Of a stretch of DNA of 7,221 nucleotides, positions 5,026 to 7,221 are shown one piece after another. Both the position numbers and the translations under genes were made by a program. The notes below the pieces were generated by a model. The model ran no database searches. It was given only the letters and a program-made list of their open reading frames with translations, and was not told the DNA's origin. The stretch is from positions 1 to 7,221 of the forward strand of contig VHDG01000195.1 of assembly GCA_016871475.1 (NCBI GenBank), written 5' to 3'. The DNA is from Verrucomicrobiota bacterium. GTDB taxonomy: Bacteria; Verrucomicrobiota; Verrucomicrobiia; Limisphaerales; UBA11320. Each line of letters begins with the position of its first letter. Position 1 is the first letter of the stretch.

Positions 5026-7221
5026 GCGAAACCACAAGGATCTGCTGCGCTTGCGGGCTAACGCTGCCAAGGAACTCGGCGGCAACGGGCTGCCCTCACT
5101 GCATGTTGCAACTTGCGCTGCAGGACAGAACTGGCGTGGAACCGGAGTCCAACCTCCCCTCGTCAACCGGGATCCATTGCACGGATCGGTTTTTCGGAGA
5201 TTACGAACTGCTGGGGGAGATCGCGCGAGGCGGCATGGGTGTGGTTCACCGGGCACGCCAGATCAGCCTCGGCAGGGCGGTGGCTCTCAAAATGGTGCAT
5301 CCAGGACAACTCGCATCACCGGAGACACAGCTGAGGTTTCGGATGGAAATCGAAGCCGTGGCCCAGCTGAGTCATCCGCACATCGTCCCCATGTTCGAAA
5401 GTGGTGAAGTCGCAAATACTCACTTCTTTACAATGCGGCTCATGGACGGCGGTCACCTGGGAAAAGCGATAGCGCATGCCGCTAGATCTCAGCCACGCGA
5501 ATCTCCACGTTCCAGAAGTCATCCGTTTCTGCTCCCAACTTTCTCGGCAGCAGACTTCGTTGCCATCGCAAGAGCCGTTCAACACGCACATCAGCGAGGT
5601 GTGCTCCACCGGGATCTAAAACCGTCCAACATCCTCCTGGACGAAGCCGGCCGCCCGCACGTGTCCGACTTCGGACTCGCCAAGCTACTCACGCAAGATG
5701 GCGGTCTGACACAATCCCTCTCGATGCTCGGGTCCCCGGCTTACATGGCACCCGAGCAGGCGGCTGGCGAGACCCTGACGTTGACGGTTGGCACGGATGT
5801 TTATGGGTTGGGCGCCATCCTCTACGAACTCCTCACAGGTTCCCCGCCATTCCAGGCCACCACACCGCTGGAAACTCTCCGAAAAGTGAGCGATGAAGAC
5901 CCGGTGCCGCCTCGTGCTCTGGATTCTCAAATTGATTCCGATTTGCAGACGATCTGTCTGAAATGCCTGCGGAAACCAGTAGACGAACGCTACGACTCGG
6001 CTGAAGCCCTGGCGCAGGATGTGCAACGGTGGATGGAGGACAAGTCGATCCTTACCCGCCCGCAGAGACGTCCGGAAAAAATTTGGCGATGGTGTCGCCG
6101 CAATCCCCTGGCGACGACAGGTGCCATTGCGCTCACGATCGCCATCATCACAGGCATCGTTGCAACGAACGTGGCAGCCTGGAAAATCCGATCCACCAAT
6201 CAACGGATGGAGTCGCTGGTCCGAACAATGCAACTGCAGCAAGCCGATGAACTTCTTTCCGAGGGAGAGGCTTCACGTGGACTCGCGATTCTCGCCCATC
6301 TCGTCCGGAAGAACCCCGAACAGACAAACACCATCATCCGCCTCCAGTCGGCGATTGAATCCCGTGGGTTTTACCTCCCGGAAACCAAACCCCACTCAAT
6401 GGGTGGCTACATTACGGCCAGCGTACTGCAAACGAATCGTTCCACCTGGATGGCATATACTCGTGAAGGAAATCTGTGCGGATGGCACCTCGATTCAACA
6501 ATGCCCAGGCCTTTTACCTCCCCGCTGAGTGGGCCGGTAAAACAGGCGTATTTCGGACCCGATGGCCTGACACTCCTGCTGGGCTTTACCAACAGACAGG
6601 TCGAGCTCCGGACAGGTCCGGGTTTTCGGAACAGAATCGAACTACCCCATCACCCGGGGAATTTGGAGGTAGCAGCGATCAGTTCCTCGGGGACCCTCGG
6701 TGCCAGCGCATCCGCCCTCTACACCCTCCTCATATGGAGTCCGGTCAATGGAGAACTGATCGGGCCTGAACGAACCCTTCCCGCGGTGGCCACCGGGCTT
6801 GCATTCAGCCCGGACGAAAAATGGCTCGCGGCAGCCTGTGCCGACGGCATGGTGCGGCTTTGGCAGCCACGAGAGGAGAATCCTAAACCCGCACTTTCGC
6901 TGGCGAATCCATACGGACGAATGCTCCGCTTCAGCCCGGACGGCCGGTGGCTCGCAGTGGGAGGATACGAAGGCAGTATTCATCTCTGGACGATGAAGCC
7001 CGACCCAGCTCTTCGCTGGAAACTTCAACACAAACATCGGATCAGCGACCTAGATTTCGACCCCTCAGGACAAAGATTGATCACTGCATCCTATGATGAC
7101 ACGGCGCAGATCTGGAACCTGGCGGACGGCGGGCGTGTAGGAACTCCGCTGCGACATTCCGGCCGCCTGAACTCGGCTAAATTCAGTCCGGACGGCAGCC
7201 GAGTGGTCACCGGCTCCGAGG
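5022..7221 (+). CDS. Receptor-like Ser/Thr protein kinase with N-terminal zinc ribbon, one TM helix and WD40 repeats (3' end outside window)
   Basis: The frame is open from 4977 to the window end, over 730 codons from the TTG at 5022. Residues 8-27 form a zinc ribbon (C8xxC11 and C24-P-H-C27), as in many kinases of this lineage; a start at the ATG 5103 would delete it. The Hanks-type kinase begins near residue 59 (FGDYELLGEIARGGMGVV). ATP-binding lysine K90 lies in VALKM, catalytic HRDLKPSN has D198, DFG is at 216-218 and APE at 243-245, so all catalytic residues are present. A basic, serine-rich insert at about 155-172 lengthens the segment before HRD. KIWRWCRRNPLA leads into a single membrane helix at about 364-386. 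Next is a helical segment (QADELLSEGEASRGLAILAH) and then WD40 repeats: clear blades begin near residues 594 (AFSPDEKWLAAACADG), 634, 674 and 717, with degenerate ones before. The kinase should be cytoplasmic and the WD40 propeller external, sensing ligands or proteins. The upstream sigma factor is the probable downstream effector. Confidence 0.93.
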   Translation, partial: MSETTRICCACGLTLPRNSAATGCPHCMLQLALQDRTGVEPESNLPSSTGIHCTDRFFGDYELLGEIARGGMGVVHRARQISLGRAVALKMVHPGQLASPETQLRFRMEIEAVAQLSHPHIVPMFESGEVANTHFFTMRLMDGGHLGKAIAHAARSQPRESPRSRSHPFLLPTFSAADFVAIARAVQHAHQRGVLHRDLKPSNILLDEAGRPHVSDFGLAKLLTQDGGLTQSLSMLGSPAYMAPEQAAGETLTLTVGTDVYGLGAILYELLTGSPPFQATTPLETLRKVSDEDPVPPRALDSQIDSDLQTICLKCLRKPVDERYDSAEALAQDVQRWMEDKSILTRPQRRPEKIWRWCRRNPLATTGAIALTIAIITGIVATNVAAWKIRSTNQRMESLVRTMQLQQADELLSEGEASRGLAILAHLVRKNPEQTNTIIRLQSAIESRGFYLPETKPHSMGGYITASVLQTNRSTWMAYTREGNLCGWHLDSTMPRPFTSPLSGPVKQAYFGPDGLTLLLGFTNRQVELRTGPGFRNRIELPHHPGNLEVAAISSSGTLGASASALYTLLIWSPVNGELIGPERTLPAVATGLAFSPDEKWLAAACADGMVRLWQPREENPKPALSLANPYGRMLRFSPDGRWLAVGGYEGSIHLWTMKPDPALRWKLQHKHRISDLDFDPSGQRLITASYDDTAQIWNLADGGRVGTPLRHSGRLNSAKFSPDGSRVVTGSE

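Noticed and set aside
4627..5256. 209-codon minus-strand frame across the sigma factor end and kinase start
   Set aside because: Arg/Ser/Pro-rich shadow of two well-supported plus-strand genes.
5685..6242. 185-codon minus-strand frame inside the kinase
   Set aside because: Antisense to the kinase catalytic and transmembrane region, which has all expected motifs.
6790..7221. DNA repeats at the right end
   Set aside because: The recurring FSPDG-type coding is WD40 repeat protein sequence, not a nucleotide repeat array or CRISPR.

Overview
The window looks like a chromosomal segment of a moderately GC-rich member of the Verrucomicrobiota/Planctomycetota assemblage, more likely Verrucomicrobiota. 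This is inferred from gene content, not from a marker gene. The clues are an ECF sigma factor directly before a zinc-ribbon / Ser-Thr kinase / transmembrane / WD40 protein, secreted proteins with DxDxDG-type calcium loops and a C-terminal 'FYRL' ending, and a CsgG-like gene with a glycine-rich segment.

Left part (1-869, + strand): the C-terminal ATPase end of a NarL-type sensor histidine kinase (2-175), then its probable partner, a complete REC + LuxR-HTH response regulator (213-869). Middle part (886-4329, - strand, read leftwards): a secreted OB-fold-like/calcium-loop protein lacking a signal peptide (3517-4329), dephospho-CoA kinase coaE (2818-3420), a secreted coiled-coil/Gly-rich/Fn3-like protein of unknown function (1747-2700), and the remains of a CsgG-like gene (886-1601) that lacks its N-terminal half and carries a frameshift. 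Right part (4256-7221, + strand): an ECF sigma factor (4256-4909) and a large receptor-like Ser/Thr kinase with WD40 repeats (5022 to the window end, 3' truncated). The kinase probably starts at a TTG behind a GGGAGG Shine-Dalgarno. That start adds an N-terminal CxxC...CPxC zinc ribbon which the first ATG (5103) would lose.

How the genes may work together: the sigma factor and kinase form a candidate transmembrane signalling pair, with cytoplasmic zinc ribbon and kinase, one membrane helix, an external WD40 propeller, and an adjacent sigma factor as the likely target. The histidine kinase/response regulator pair is a separate signalling unit. coaE is a housekeeping gene set among accessory genes.

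The most notable structure is at about 4240-4330. There the sigma gene and the leftward secreted-protein gene overlap head to head by their 5' ends, and both look N-terminally short. This suggests a deletion or recombination junction, or an assembly join. I saw no RNA genes, CRISPR arrays, insertion sequences or convincing intrinsic terminators.
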